Shown here: in pieces, positions 6,711 to 14,661 of the stretch
Numbering within the stretch: position 1 is the stretch's first letter
Layout of the letters: every line of letters begins with the position of its first letter
NCBI RefSeq assembly: GCF_009363535.1
Contig: NZ_CP045369.1
Coordinates: forward strand, 2,863,001 to 2,927,000
Direction of reading: 5' to 3'
Length of the DNA stretch: 64,000 nucleotides
Source: Microbulbifer sp. THAF38
Lineage (GTDB): Bacteria > Pseudomonadota > Gammaproteobacteria > Pseudomonadales > Cellvibrionaceae
Notes under the pieces: generated by a model
Seen by the model: only the letters and a program-made list of their open reading frames with translations
What the model was told of the DNA's origin: nothing
Database searches by the model: none
Position numbers and translations under genes: made by a program

Positions 6711-8040
6711 TTAGATAACCTGCACTGCAGGCGGTAAAAAAAATGACCTGGCATTAAATTTAGGCCGAACTAAAGAGGCCCATTCCTGCAGTGTCTGGTT
6801 CATCGCCATGTTGTACGTTCCCGCCGGCACTATCTTGCCGAGCCACCCCCTTTATAAAGGAAATTCCTTTTTTCGCCTTAGACCACACCCTGCCACTCAG
6901 TTTTGTGGGCTCGTGGCACTGACCACACTCTACCACCAGATCTTGGATTTGTAATCCAGCCGGGAGTGGTTGATCTTTCATTAAACCCACGAGATTGCTA
7001 CATAGATCGTGCTTTTTCTTGTTACATCCAGCATATAATCCGTAACCTCGTACCATATGCTTACCTATCGGGGGTATGTGCTGCAAAATACGCCTTAAGA
7101 ACTCCTGAGGCTTTAACCGTAGTTGCTTACGTCGCTGATCACGGTGATCAAAATAACGAAACTTCAGCCCCTTATGATCCACATTTAATATCTGCTTTGG
7201 CTTCAGCGGACCGCCTTTGATATAGCGTGAAAAATACAGCAGAACACCTCGGCCATGCTCATATCGTTCCTGAATACGAACCGACCATTCTTTGCGATAG
7301 CAAGCTTTAAAGAGGATATCAAATTGGCCTATTGACCAGTTGGGAGGGAGCTTGAGTAACCCGGCACGATACTGTTCTAATAAAAGCGCTTGAAATTTTC
7401 CTCTATAAAGGCTCTTTACCACTCGCACAGGTAATAAATATTCACCTGTTTCTTTCCAGTTTTCCCTTAAAGTCAAACCGCCGGCGGTTATCAAGCAGTG
7501 TATATGAGGATGTAAAGTTAACTGTCTTCCCCAAGTATGCAGAGCCATAAGCATCCCAGGGGTTACTCCGTGATAAGCCTTACTCGCCATCAATTCAAAT
7601 AGCGTTTCTTTACTTGATAAAAAGAGTATATCTGTAAGCCTTTCTTCGTTGTATTGCCATAATTGCAGATACTCATGAGGAATAGTAAAGACCACATGAA
7701 AATGCTCTGTATCAAATAATTTACGACGCTGCTGATCAACCCACTGTAACTGTTTTCGACCTGAACAAAGAGGACAGCTTCTGTGTCTGCAAGAATGATA
7801 CTGTTCAGTTACATGGTTGTGCTTACAGCGATAATAACTGCTTCCCATCGCTTTTGTACGGCACTCTTGAATTGATGAGATAGCTTTCAAATTTTTTAGT
7901 GGCTGCGCAGTTTTAGATAAATAACCACTGTACGCAGAAAATATATTTTGCAATACCCGGTTATGCATTTTCTAAAATGCCTCTTATAATTTAAAGGTGG
8001 CACCACTCCCGCGCAGCGGGTTTGTACAACATTTATATAG
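6711..8040 (-). mobile_element. IS91-family element (boundaries approximate)
   Basis: Contains a full Y2-type transposase (6760-7968). The end beyond the transposase stop holds the palindrome CCTGCACTGCAGG next to an A-rich stretch, a plausible oriIS. The region upstream of the start contains CCCGCGCAGCGGG (about 8009-8021), a candidate terminal hairpin. IS91 elements lack inverted repeats and make no target duplication, so the exact ends cannot be fixed from this copy alone. Confidence 0.55.
6760..7968 (-). CDS. IS91-family rolling-circle (HUH, Y2) transposase
   Basis: 402 residues. The N-terminal zinc-binding domain has cysteine/histidine clusters (CRTKAM, YRCKHNH, SCRHRSCPLC, residues about 35-70). 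The HUH motif is seen in TLHPHIHCLITAGG (about 150-163). Catalytic tyrosines are in the LLYFSRYIKG segment (about 245-255). A C-terminal CGQCHEP follows. It nicks and rejoins single strands to move the element by rolling-circle transposition. It looks intact. It ends the integron cassette array on the right. Confidence 0.92.
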   Translation of the reverse strand: MHNRVLQNIFSAYSGYLSKTAQPLKNLKAISSIQECRTKAMGSSYYRCKHNHVTEQYHSCRHRSCPLCSGRKQLQWVDQQRRKLFDTEHFHVVFTIPHEYLQLWQYNEERLTDILFLSSKETLFELMASKAYHGVTPGMLMALHTWGRQLTLHPHIHCLITAGGLTLRENWKETGEYLLPVRVVKSLYRGKFQALLLEQYRAGLLKLPPNWSIGQFDILFKACYRKEWSVRIQERYEHGRGVLLYFSRYIKGGPLKPKQILNVDHKGLKFRYFDHRDQRRKQLRLKPQEFLRRILQHIPPIGKHMVRGYGLYAGCNKKKHDLCSNLVGLMKDQPLPAGLQIQDLVVECGQCHEPTKLSGRVWSKAKKGISFIKGVARQDSAGGNVQHGDEPDTAGMGLFSSA

Positions 8041-8041
8041 T

Positions 8042-8273
8042 GATCATCACGACCACTATTATCTTGATTACTATTTCAGATGCAAATTCCCGCCATAGCT
8101 CTGACTTCTCTTTAAAAATCAACTAGATACAATCAATTGCCACCATGTTCACAAATGGAAAAATGGTCATAATGACCACTATCACAGATTTTCTTAGCGT
8201 ATCCAACCCGTTGATTTTATTAGGCTTTCATCTTCAATCTACAAATACTCAGAAATAACGGTCACGACGACCG
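8042..8273. repeat. Three spaced copies of a GGTCATnATGACC-like palindrome
   Basis: Copy 1 GATCATCACGACCACTAT (8042-8059), copy 2 GGTCATAATGACCACTAT (8165-8182, perfect 13-bp palindrome core), copy 3 GGTCACGACGACCGAAAT (8260-8277). Spacings are 123 and 95 bases. They look like binding sites of one dimeric regulator or element-end repeats. The binding protein is unknown. Confidence 0.5.
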
Positions 8274-8414
8274 AAATCTCTGGTCTGTTTTGATCACGAA
8301 GTGGGTGTAGGTTTCAAATTTGAAATTATTGAACGCTGGAACCAGTAACTGGCAATCAAGCTGGGGGCCATTTCTTAGCTCAAGACTCTTAACTCTCAGC
8401 TTTATTTCCAGTAA

Positions 8415-8457
8415 AGAAAAACCCCTTGTCCAAGTGTCGATCTCAGAGCAAGGGGCC
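8415..8457 (-). terminator. Rho-independent terminator of the DAHP synthase gene
   Basis: On the minus strand CCCCTTG (plus 8449-8455) pairs with CAAGGGG (plus 8422-8428), and TTTTTCTTT follows. It lies just beyond the stop of the gene at 8484. Confidence 0.7.
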
Positions 8458-8483
8458 AATGTATTAGCATTTAAATTAAGCCG

Positions 8484-9851
8484 TTAGGCAATCCGTCCAG
8501 CCCGCAACCATTCAGACACACAGAAAGCCAACTCTAATACTTGGTCGGCATTGAGTCTTGGGTCGCACTGGGTGCGGTAGCAGCTGGCAAGATCGGCTTC
8601 AGAAATTTTCCAGGCGCCGCCAGTACATTCGGTGACATGTTGCCCGGTCATTTCCAAGTGGATGCCGCCGGGGTGGCTGCCTTCGGACCAGTGTACGGAG
8701 AAGAAGTCGCGGATTTCTCGCAGAATTTTATCGAAATCGCGGGTTTTGTAGCCATTGCCGGCTTTTACGGTATTGCCATGCATGGGGTCCGTACTCCAAA
8801 CCACGGAGCGCCCTTCTGCTTGTACTGCACGTACCAGCGCGGGCAATTTATCGGCGAGGGTATCCGCTCCCATGCGGGTAATCAGGGTTAGGCGGCCGGC
8901 TTCATTCTCTGGGTTGAGTTTATCGATCAAACGCAGCAGCTCATCAGGCTGCATACTGGGGCCTACTTTTACGCCAATGGGATTGCAAACCCCGGAGAGG
9001 AATTCCACATGGGCACCGTCCAACTGGCGAGTGCGCTCGCCAATCCAGAGCATATGCGCGGAGCAGTCATACCATTTGCCGGTGAGGCTGTCGGTGCGGG
9101 TGAGTGCCTGTTCGTATTCCATCAACAGTGCTTCGTGAGAGGTATAAAGCACGGTTTCACGAATTGCCGGAGTATTCTCTGAGGTCACTCCACAAACAGC
9201 CATAAATTCCAGCGCTTCCTGCAGGCGCTCGGCCAAGAGTGCATATTTTTCGCGTTGGGGATTATTTTTCAGGAAGCTCAGATTCCAGCCATGCACCTGA
9301 TGCAAATCGGCCAGGCCGCCCTGGGCAAAGGCGCGCAACAAATTGAGAGTTGCCGCCGATTGGTTATAGGCGGTGACCATTCGCTGGGGATCTGGCTGGC
9401 GGGCTTCGGCGGTAAAGTCGATGCCGTTGATAATATCGCCACGATAGCTAGGTAGCTCTACCCCATCAATCGTTTCCGTATCGGCGGAGCGAGGCTTGGC
9501 GTATTGGCCGGCCATACGCGCAACTTTGACTACGGGCAGGTTACCGGCAAAGGTCAGTACCACCGCCATTTGCAGTAATACTTTAAAAGTATCGCGAATG
9601 CGGTTGGCATTGAAGTCGGCAAAAGATTCGGCACAGTCGCCACCCTGCAACAAAAACGCCTTGCCTTCCGCTACCTGGGCCAACTGGCGACGCAATTCGC
9701 GCGCTTCGGCGGCAAACACTAGCGGCGGGTGACCAGCAAGCTGCTTGGCAACTTGAGAAACTTCTTCGGCGGAGGTGTATTTGGGCTGTTGGTGTGCGGT
9801 GAAGTTTCGCCAGCTCTGCGGGGTCCAGATTTGGGAGGGGGATTCAGACAC
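8484..9851 (-). CDS. Class II 3-deoxy-7-phosphoheptulonate (DAHP) synthase
   Basis: First step of the shikimate pathway: condenses phosphoenolpyruvate and erythrose 4-phosphate to DAHP in the cytosol, with a divalent metal. The protein (about 455 residues) has class II signatures: [56 protein letters not shown] and [12 protein letters not shown]. Length fits bacterial type II enzymes. GTG 9851 is preferred because TAGGAG lies 5 bases upstream; an ATG at 9875 adds 8 residues but has a weaker site. The neighbour on the right handles aromatic amino acids. Such enzymes serve general or secondary aromatic synthesis; this cannot be separated here. Confidence 0.93.
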   Translation of the reverse strand: MSESPSQIWTPQSWRNFTAHQQPKYTSAEEVSQVAKQLAGHPPLVFAAEARELRRQLAQVAEGKAFLLQGGDCAESFADFNANRIRDTFKVLLQMAVVLTFAGNLPVVKVARMAGQYAKPRSADTETIDGVELPSYRGDIINGIDFTAEARQPDPQRMVTAYNQSAATLNLLRAFAQGGLADLHQVHGWNLSFLKNNPQREKYALLAERLQEALEFMAVCGVTSENTPAIRETVLYTSHEALLMEYEQALTRTDSLTGKWYDCSAHMLWIGERTRQLDGAHVEFLSGVCNPIGVKVGPSMQPDELLRLIDKLNPENEAGRLTLITRMGADTLADKLPALVRAVQAEGRSVVWSTDPMHGNTVKAGNGYKTRDFDKILREIRDFFSVHWSEGSHPGGIHLEMTGQHVTECTGGAWKISEADLASCYRTQCDPRLNADQVLELAFCVSEWLRAGRIA

Positions 9852-9943
9852 TGGGGCTCCTAGCTCAACTTCCATCTTTCACTCTTACTTCTTTAGGTAA
9901 ATGTTAAAGGGCGAGCATTCCGCTCACCCCCAATTTGCCGAAT

Positions 9944-11134
9944 TTACAGCACGCTGGCAACCGCCTTGCAGAAGTATTCCATATTGCTGGAGCTCAAGCC
10001 GGCAATACTGATGCGGCTGGAGTCCACCATATAGATGGAGTAGTCCTTCTGTAGTTGCTGTACCTGCTCTGGGTTAATGCCCAGGAAGGAGAACATCCCT
10101 TTCTGCTGTCGGATAAAGCCAAAGTCGCCTGCAGCTCCGGCAGCAACCAAGCCCTCAACCAAGCCGGCGCGCAGTCCGTTGATACGCTCACGCATCTCGG
10201 TCAGTTCTGCTTCCCAGTTCGCTTTCAAGCCTGCATCTGTAAGGATAGATTCCACAATCGCAGCACCGTGGGAAGGTGGCATGGAATAGTTCCCACGAAT
10301 TGCACTCAACATCTGGCTGTGACCTTTATCGGCGCTCTCGCCATTGGCATAGATCACCATGGCCAGTCCAACGCGCTCACGGTAGAGGCCAAAGTTTTTG
10401 GAACAGGAAGCCGCCACCAGCATTTCGGGTACAGACTCTGCCATCAGGCGCAAGCCGTAGGCATCGTCTTCCAGGCTTTCGCCAAAGCCTTGGTAGGCCA
10501 TATCAATAAATGGTGTGAAGCCCTGTTTCTGCGCCATTTCTGCCAGCAGTTTCCACTGCTCACGAGACAGGTCTGCGCCGCATGGGTTGTGACAACAGGC
10601 GTGGAACAGGACCACATCGCCCTCGCCCACGTTTTTCAGAGTTTCGACCATTTTGTCGAACTGCAGACTGCTGGTGGCGCGGTCGTAATAAGGGTAACTC
10701 TTGATGTTCAGGCCGGCATTGCCGAGAAGGGGCACATGGTTTGCCCAAGTAGGATCGCTCACCCAAACGGTAGCGCCGGCTTTGGCGCGATTGATCAGTT
10801 CGGCCAGCACGCGCAGGGCGCCGCAGCCACCAGGAGTTTGCGCTGAGCGCACACGGCCGCCAACCAGTGCCGGATGACCTGCACCCAGTACCAGCTCCTG
10901 CATCACCGAATTAAAACCCGGGGTACCCGCGGGGCCGATATAGGCCTTGGTTTCCTCACTTTGCAGCAGGCGTGTTTCGGCTTCTTTAACTGCCTGCAAA
11001 ACCGCCGTGTGGCCGGCTTCATCCTTGTAAACCCCTACCCCTAGGTCGATTTTGCTGGGGTTTTCATCCGCACGGTAGCTGGCCAGCAGGCCGAGAATTG
11101 GGTCTGGCGGTAAGCTGCTTAAATGCTCAAACAT
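9944..11134 (-). CDS. Aspartate/aromatic amino acid aminotransferase (class I, TyrB/AspC type)
   Basis: PLP enzyme exchanging amino groups between aspartate or aromatic amino acids and 2-oxoglutarate. 396 residues, the usual length. Signatures: KIDLGVGVYKDE near the N-terminus, AYIGPAGTPGF, HACCHNPCGADL, and the PLP-lysine motif SCSKNFGLYRERVG (Lys about 245). AAGGAG stands 7 bases before the ATG. The MarR gene lies 25 bases upstream on the same strand and hmgA-maiA diverge beyond it, so tyrosine/phenylalanine transamination for catabolism is the likely role (inference). Aspartate may also be used. Confidence 0.9.
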   Translation of the reverse strand: MFEHLSSLPPDPILGLLASYRADENPSKIDLGVGVYKDEAGHTAVLQAVKEAETRLLQSEETKAYIGPAGTPGFNSVMQELVLGAGHPALVGGRVRSAQTPGGCGALRVLAELINRAKAGATVWVSDPTWANHVPLLGNAGLNIKSYPYYDRATSSLQFDKMVETLKNVGEGDVVLFHACCHNPCGADLSREQWKLLAEMAQKQGFTPFIDMAYQGFGESLEDDAYGLRLMAESVPEMLVAASCSKNFGLYRERVGLAMVIYANGESADKGHSQMLSAIRGNYSMPPSHGAAIVESILTDAGLKANWEAELTEMRERINGLRAGLVEGLVAAGAAGDFGFIRQQKGMFSFLGINPEQVQQLQKDYSIYMVDSSRISIAGLSSSNMEYFCKAVASVL

Positions 11135-11159
11135 CTGAAAACTCCTTTATTTATCCTAT

Positions 11160-11660
11160 TTATTGGTCAATCAAGCCGCGCTCGGACCACTCCTTAGCGC
11201 GAACCATCAGTTTTTCGATAATGCCATCCAGTTGCTCCCTCTCCTCCAGGGTGAGCGAAGCGATCAGGTCACTTTCATATTGATGCGCAAGCGGCACTAT
11301 GCGGGCATACACCTCACGCCCCAGCTCAGACAGGTTCAAAACCTGGCGGCGACGGTCCGCGGGGTCTTCACTGCGGGTGATGTAATCGTTCTTCAGTAGG
11401 GAGGAAACCGCACGGCTAATGGCCACCTTGTCCATGGCCGTCTGCTCTACCAGCTCTGCCGCAGATAGGTCGGGAAAACGCCCGAGTATAGCCATTACCC
11501 GCCAAGCGGGAATGGTGAGATGAAAGCGCGCACCATACGCTTGTGAAATGGCGTTACTCACACGGTTAGAGAGTACCGACAGGCGATATGGTAAGAACTT
11601 CTCCAGGCGCAGTTCATCCTGCTTCACCGCCGTCTCCGGCGCATTGTGGTCATTGGTCAT
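11160..11660 (-). CDS. MarR-family transcriptional regulator
   Basis: About 166 residues with a winged-helix domain: recognition part AELVEQTAMDKVAISRAVSSLLKNDYI and wing ITRSEDPADRRRQVLNLS. Dimerisation helices flank it. ATG 11660 is preceded by GAGAG; a GTG at 11672 would add 4 residues. It is divergent from hmgA and co-directional with the aminotransferase, so it probably senses an aromatic acid intermediate and represses both promoters. AACTAA-CA-TTAGTT in the shared promoter region is a candidate operator. The ligand is inferred from context only. Confidence 0.88.
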   Translation of the reverse strand: MTNDHNAPETAVKQDELRLEKFLPYRLSVLSNRVSNAISQAYGARFHLTIPAWRVMAILGRFPDLSAAELVEQTAMDKVAISRAVSSLLKNDYITRSEDPADRRRQVLNLSELGREVYARIVPLAHQYESDLIASLTLEEREQLDGIIEKLMVRAKEWSERGLIDQ

Positions 11661-11715
11661 GGCTGCTCTCACAACTGCCTATCTTCGAACCCCGGTTGTA
11701 CCAGATGCCCAATTT

Positions 11716-11729
11716 AACTAACATTAGTT
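11716..11729. promoter_or_regulatory. Candidate MarR operator in the marR-hmgA divergent region
   Basis: AACTAACATTAGTT is an inverted repeat (AACTAA/TTAGTT). It lies in the 270-base gap between the divergent regulator and hmgA. A second imperfect inverted repeat, GTGCA...TGCAC, follows at 11745-11763. Binding is inferred from position. Confidence 0.45.
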
Positions 11730-11930
11730 TCAATTGTAACCACCGTGCATGCAAATGTTGCACGGAAAGGCCCAGGAAAACCGGACAAAATTGGTCGCAC
11801 AGTATAGGGTTTTCAGCGCCATTTTTGTTAATACTATGCCGCTTAAACGCAAAAAACATGCGTAGCAGCACTACCGCCAAATTGATCAATCCTCCACCAG
11901 CCGCCCTGCCAGCATGAAGCGAGGCCGCCC

Positions 11931-13064
11931 ATGAATAAGTGGATCCGCTTTCCCCGCGTTGAAGGTAAGACCAGCCGCCAGGCCCATGCAGATTTCCCGG
12001 CTAACACCTTTGAACGGGAGATGGGCAAAGAGGGCTTTTTTGGTCCCTGCACCCACTTCTACCATAGCCACCCGCCCACTGGCTGGAGCCAATTTACCGG
12101 CCCACTGCGCCCACACGCTTTCGATGGCACCAAGATCCTCCATACAGGTAACAGCCCTTGGGACCAAAAGCTCCTTTTACGCAATGAAAATAGCCAGGTA
12201 GGCCTGTGGATCTGCCGGGAACCCATGGATCATTTAGTGCGCAATGCCGATGGCGACCAACTACTGTTCGTTCACAACGGCAGTGGTGAGTTGTTCTGCG
12301 ATTTTGGCCGGATGAGTATCCGCGATGGAGACTACATCCTCCTACCCAGAGGTACCATGTGGCGACTCTCTCCCACAGAGAATGAGCCGCTGGAATTGCT
12401 ACTGATTGAAGCTAGCGGCGGCCACTTCCAGCTTCCAGAGAAAGGCATCCTAGGTCCCAACGCCATCTTTGATGAGGCAATCCTGGATGTACCGAAGATC
12501 GACGAACCCTTTCTTGCCCAACAGGGGGACTCCCAGTGGCAAGTGGTGGTCAAGGCCCGCCAGCAACTCTCCAAGATCATCTACCCCTTCAACCCACTAG
12601 ATGCTATCGGCTGGACCGGCGACAACCTGGCAGTGCGAATCAACTGGAGAGATATTCGCCCGATCATGAGCCATCGCTATCACCTGCCCCCCTCAGCCCA
12701 CACCACCTTTGTGGGTCCGGGATTTGTGGTGGCTACTTTTGTGCCGCGACCTATCGAGAGTGATCCAGGCGCTCTTAAAGTGCCGTTTTTTCACAGCAAT
12801 GACGACTACGATGAACTGATCTTTTATCACCGCGGCAATTTTTTCAGCCGAGACAATATTCATCCCGGCATGCTCACACTGCACCCCATGGGGTTCACCC
12901 ATGGACCCCACCCAAAGGCATTTGCCATCGGTGCAAAGCATGCCCGTGAGGCAACCGACGAAGTGGCGGTTATGATCGATAGCCGCACCCCGTGGGATAT
13001 ACTCCCCGATGCCCATGCAATAGAGTTTGAGGGTTATGTCAATTCCTGGAAAACGCCATCATAA
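11931..13064 (+). CDS. hmgA: Homogentisate 1,2-dioxygenase
   Basis: Fe(II) enzyme that opens the homogentisate ring to maleylacetoacetate in tyrosine and phenylalanine breakdown. 377 residues, shorter than the roughly 430-440 of classical HmgA but colinear with the family. Cupin-like N-terminal segment (FVHNGSGELFCDFG, IRDGDYILLPRGT). The iron-site region is HSNDDYDELIFYHRG and LTLHPMGFTHGPHP. GAGG sits 7 bases before the ATG. maiA follows 76 bases downstream. The fumarylacetoacetase and HPPD genes are not in this window. Divergent MarR is the probable repressor. Confidence 0.92.
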   Translation: MNKWIRFPRVEGKTSRQAHADFPANTFEREMGKEGFFGPCTHFYHSHPPTGWSQFTGPLRPHAFDGTKILHTGNSPWDQKLLLRNENSQVGLWICREPMDHLVRNADGDQLLFVHNGSGELFCDFGRMSIRDGDYILLPRGTMWRLSPTENEPLELLLIEASGGHFQLPEKGILGPNAIFDEAILDVPKIDEPFLAQQGDSQWQVVVKARQQLSKIIYPFNPLDAIGWTGDNLAVRINWRDIRPIMSHRYHLPPSAHTTFVGPGFVVATFVPRPIESDPGALKVPFFHSNDDYDELIFYHRGNFFSRDNIHPGMLTLHPMGFTHGPHPKAFAIGAKHAREATDEVAVMIDSRTPWDILPDAHAIEFEGYVNSWKTPS

Positions 13065-13140
13065 CCGGGGAAAAGAACTAATAAATTAATCGGCGGCTTT
13101 CCCTGCCGCCACCAAAGCGATTGATAAAAAAGGAAAGAGA

Positions 13141-13770
13141 ATGGACCTTTACGGATATTTCCGCTCCTCCGCAAGTTACCGGGTGCGCATAGGGCTTAAC
13201 TTAAAAGGCCTGAGCTATAACTATCTTCCAGTCAACTTGCTGAAAGGCGATCAACACGGCGAGCGCTATCGCAGCCTAAACCCTCAGGGGCTATTGCCAA
13301 CGCTCAACGATGGGGATACCAGCCTGACCCAGTCCATGGCTATTTTGGAGTGGCTGGAAGAAACACACCCAGAACCTGCGCTGCTGCCCAAAGGTGCCGA
13401 CGCTCGCGCCCATATTCGCGCCCTTGCACAAAGCATTGCCAGCGATATTCAGCCGCTGCAAAACCTTCGCGTGCTCAAATATCTAGTCTCTGAATTCAAA
13501 ATTACGGAAGAACAGAAGATCCAATGGATTCAGCAGTGGATTCACTTAGGCTTTTCCGCTCTGGAGCAACAACTAAAACCCGCGCCTTTTGCGGCTGGTG
13601 ACACCCCGGGACTTTTTGAATGCTGCCTACTGCCGCAGGTATATAATGCCGAACGCTTTGGTATGGATATGAATCAATACCCCAAAATACAAAAAATTGC
13701 TGAGGCCTGTAACGAACTGCCGGCCTTTATTGATGCCCACCCGGAAAGACAGCCGGACAGCACTGTATAA
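13141..13770 (+). CDS. maiA: Maleylacetoacetate isomerase (zeta-class glutathione S-transferase)
   Basis: Isomerises maleylacetoacetate to fumarylacetoacetate with glutathione. 209 residues. The N-terminal thioredoxin-like domain has the zeta-class active-site segment YFRSSASYRVRIGLNLKGL; the usual SSC is SSA here, with the catalytic serine kept. LNPQGLLPTL and the QSMAILEWLEE segment bind glutathione. The C-terminal helical domain contains LPQVYNAERFGMDMNQYP. GGAAAGAGA precedes the ATG. It forms a two-gene unit with hmgA. Confidence 0.93.
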   Translation: MDLYGYFRSSASYRVRIGLNLKGLSYNYLPVNLLKGDQHGERYRSLNPQGLLPTLNDGDTSLTQSMAILEWLEETHPEPALLPKGADARAHIRALAQSIASDIQPLQNLRVLKYLVSEFKITEEQKIQWIQQWIHLGFSALEQQLKPAPFAAGDTPGLFECCLLPQVYNAERFGMDMNQYPKIQKIAEACNELPAFIDAHPERQPDSTV

Positions 13771-13788
13771 CCTTTATATTCGGAGTTC

Positions 13789-13813
13789 GGGAGCCCTGGC
13801 AATCCGGGCTCCC
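13789..13813 (+). terminator. Hairpin after maiA
   Basis: GGGAGCCC (13789-13796) pairs with GGGCTCCC (13806-13813). There is only a weak downstream U-run, so it may terminate inefficiently or protect the mRNA end. Confidence 0.45.
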
Positions 13814-14042
13814 AATAAGTTTGAATTGGTAGTCATGGATAGCACCACTGCCCTACCCCGCTAAAATCACTCCAGACCAACGGGATTATTAACGTCCTCT
13901 CTTTACAAAACTCAACTTTTTCCACCCCTTTTATCCTTGCCTGCCAGGGTTGGCTGTGGTTAATATCCCCAGTATAAACAACAAGATAAGATTACTTCGC
14001 TATCTACTCGGCACCAAATAGCCTGACTTCACCGAGATCTAC

Positions 14043-14330
14043 ATGATGCAGCCTGAGCAGCAAACTTCAGTAAAAGAGAAAGAAGCCATTGAGCATGTAA
14101 GAAGACTCAAGGGTTTCTATCAACACCTGATCACCTACCTGGTAATTATTGCTGGCCTTTTTATCGCTAATCTAATCCTCTCCCCCGACTACCTTTGGTC
14201 CCTGTGGGCTGCCCTGGGCTGGGGTATTGGAATCGCCTCCCACGCTATGCGAACCTTTAAGCCTTTTACATTTTTTGGACCTGAGTGGGAGAAAAAACAG
14301 GTAGAGAAACGGCTGAAAAAGAAACCTTAA
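14043..14330 (+). CDS. 2TM-domain small membrane protein
   Basis: 95 residues. An N-terminal amphipathic segment (EHVRRLKGFYQHLITYL) leads into two membrane helices (about 34-53 and 56-73), then a basic tail (EWEKKQVEKRLKKK). This is the 2TM domain pattern seen alone or fused to sensor kinases in many bacteria. Role unknown. No operon partner is close. Confidence 0.75.
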   Translation: MMQPEQQTSVKEKEAIEHVRRLKGFYQHLITYLVIIAGLFIANLILSPDYLWSLWAALGWGIGIASHAMRTFKPFTFFGPEWEKKQVEKRLKKKP

Positions 14331-14649
14331 TTTCAGGTTGTCCCTGGCAAACATCCCTGAAATTACCCCACCCTAAAAGTACTTGTTCATTCAGGAAATC
14401 CCAACTTGCCAAGGTGAAACTGAAAGCTTCAATAGAAATTTATTGTCCACTAAGAAAAATAATAAAGTTTGCAGTTTAAGCCTGCAATCATAAAATCAAC
14501 ATTGATAATTACATTCATCAAAGTGCCATTAAAGATTTAGCCATTCACTAAAAAAAACCATGAATTGGCAAGTGTCATATCATTTTCATACAACCGTACT
14601 AGTATCCCTCCCCTTTCATTCATGGCAGCCTCTATCATTAAAACCCTAG
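14331..14649. other. Intergenic region without recognised gene
   Basis: About 320 AT-rich bases. It must contain the promoter of the PI-PLC-like gene. No convincing repeat or coding signal was seen. Confidence 0.5.
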
Positions 14650-14661
14650 ATGGACACTCTT

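Larger units (their letters stand above)
7969..8483. other. Gene-free AT-rich spacer between IS91 transposase and DAHP synthase
   Basis: About 515 bases without a credible gene. It includes the probable 5' end of the IS91 element, three GGTCAYNAYGACC-like palindromes, and a terminator for the DAHP synthase gene. No integrase remnant was recognised. Confidence 0.6.

Noticed and set aside
8262..8459. 65-codon minus-strand frame, considered as an integrase remnant
   Set aside because: No tyrosine-recombinase motifs, overlaps the terminator and one of the palindromes.
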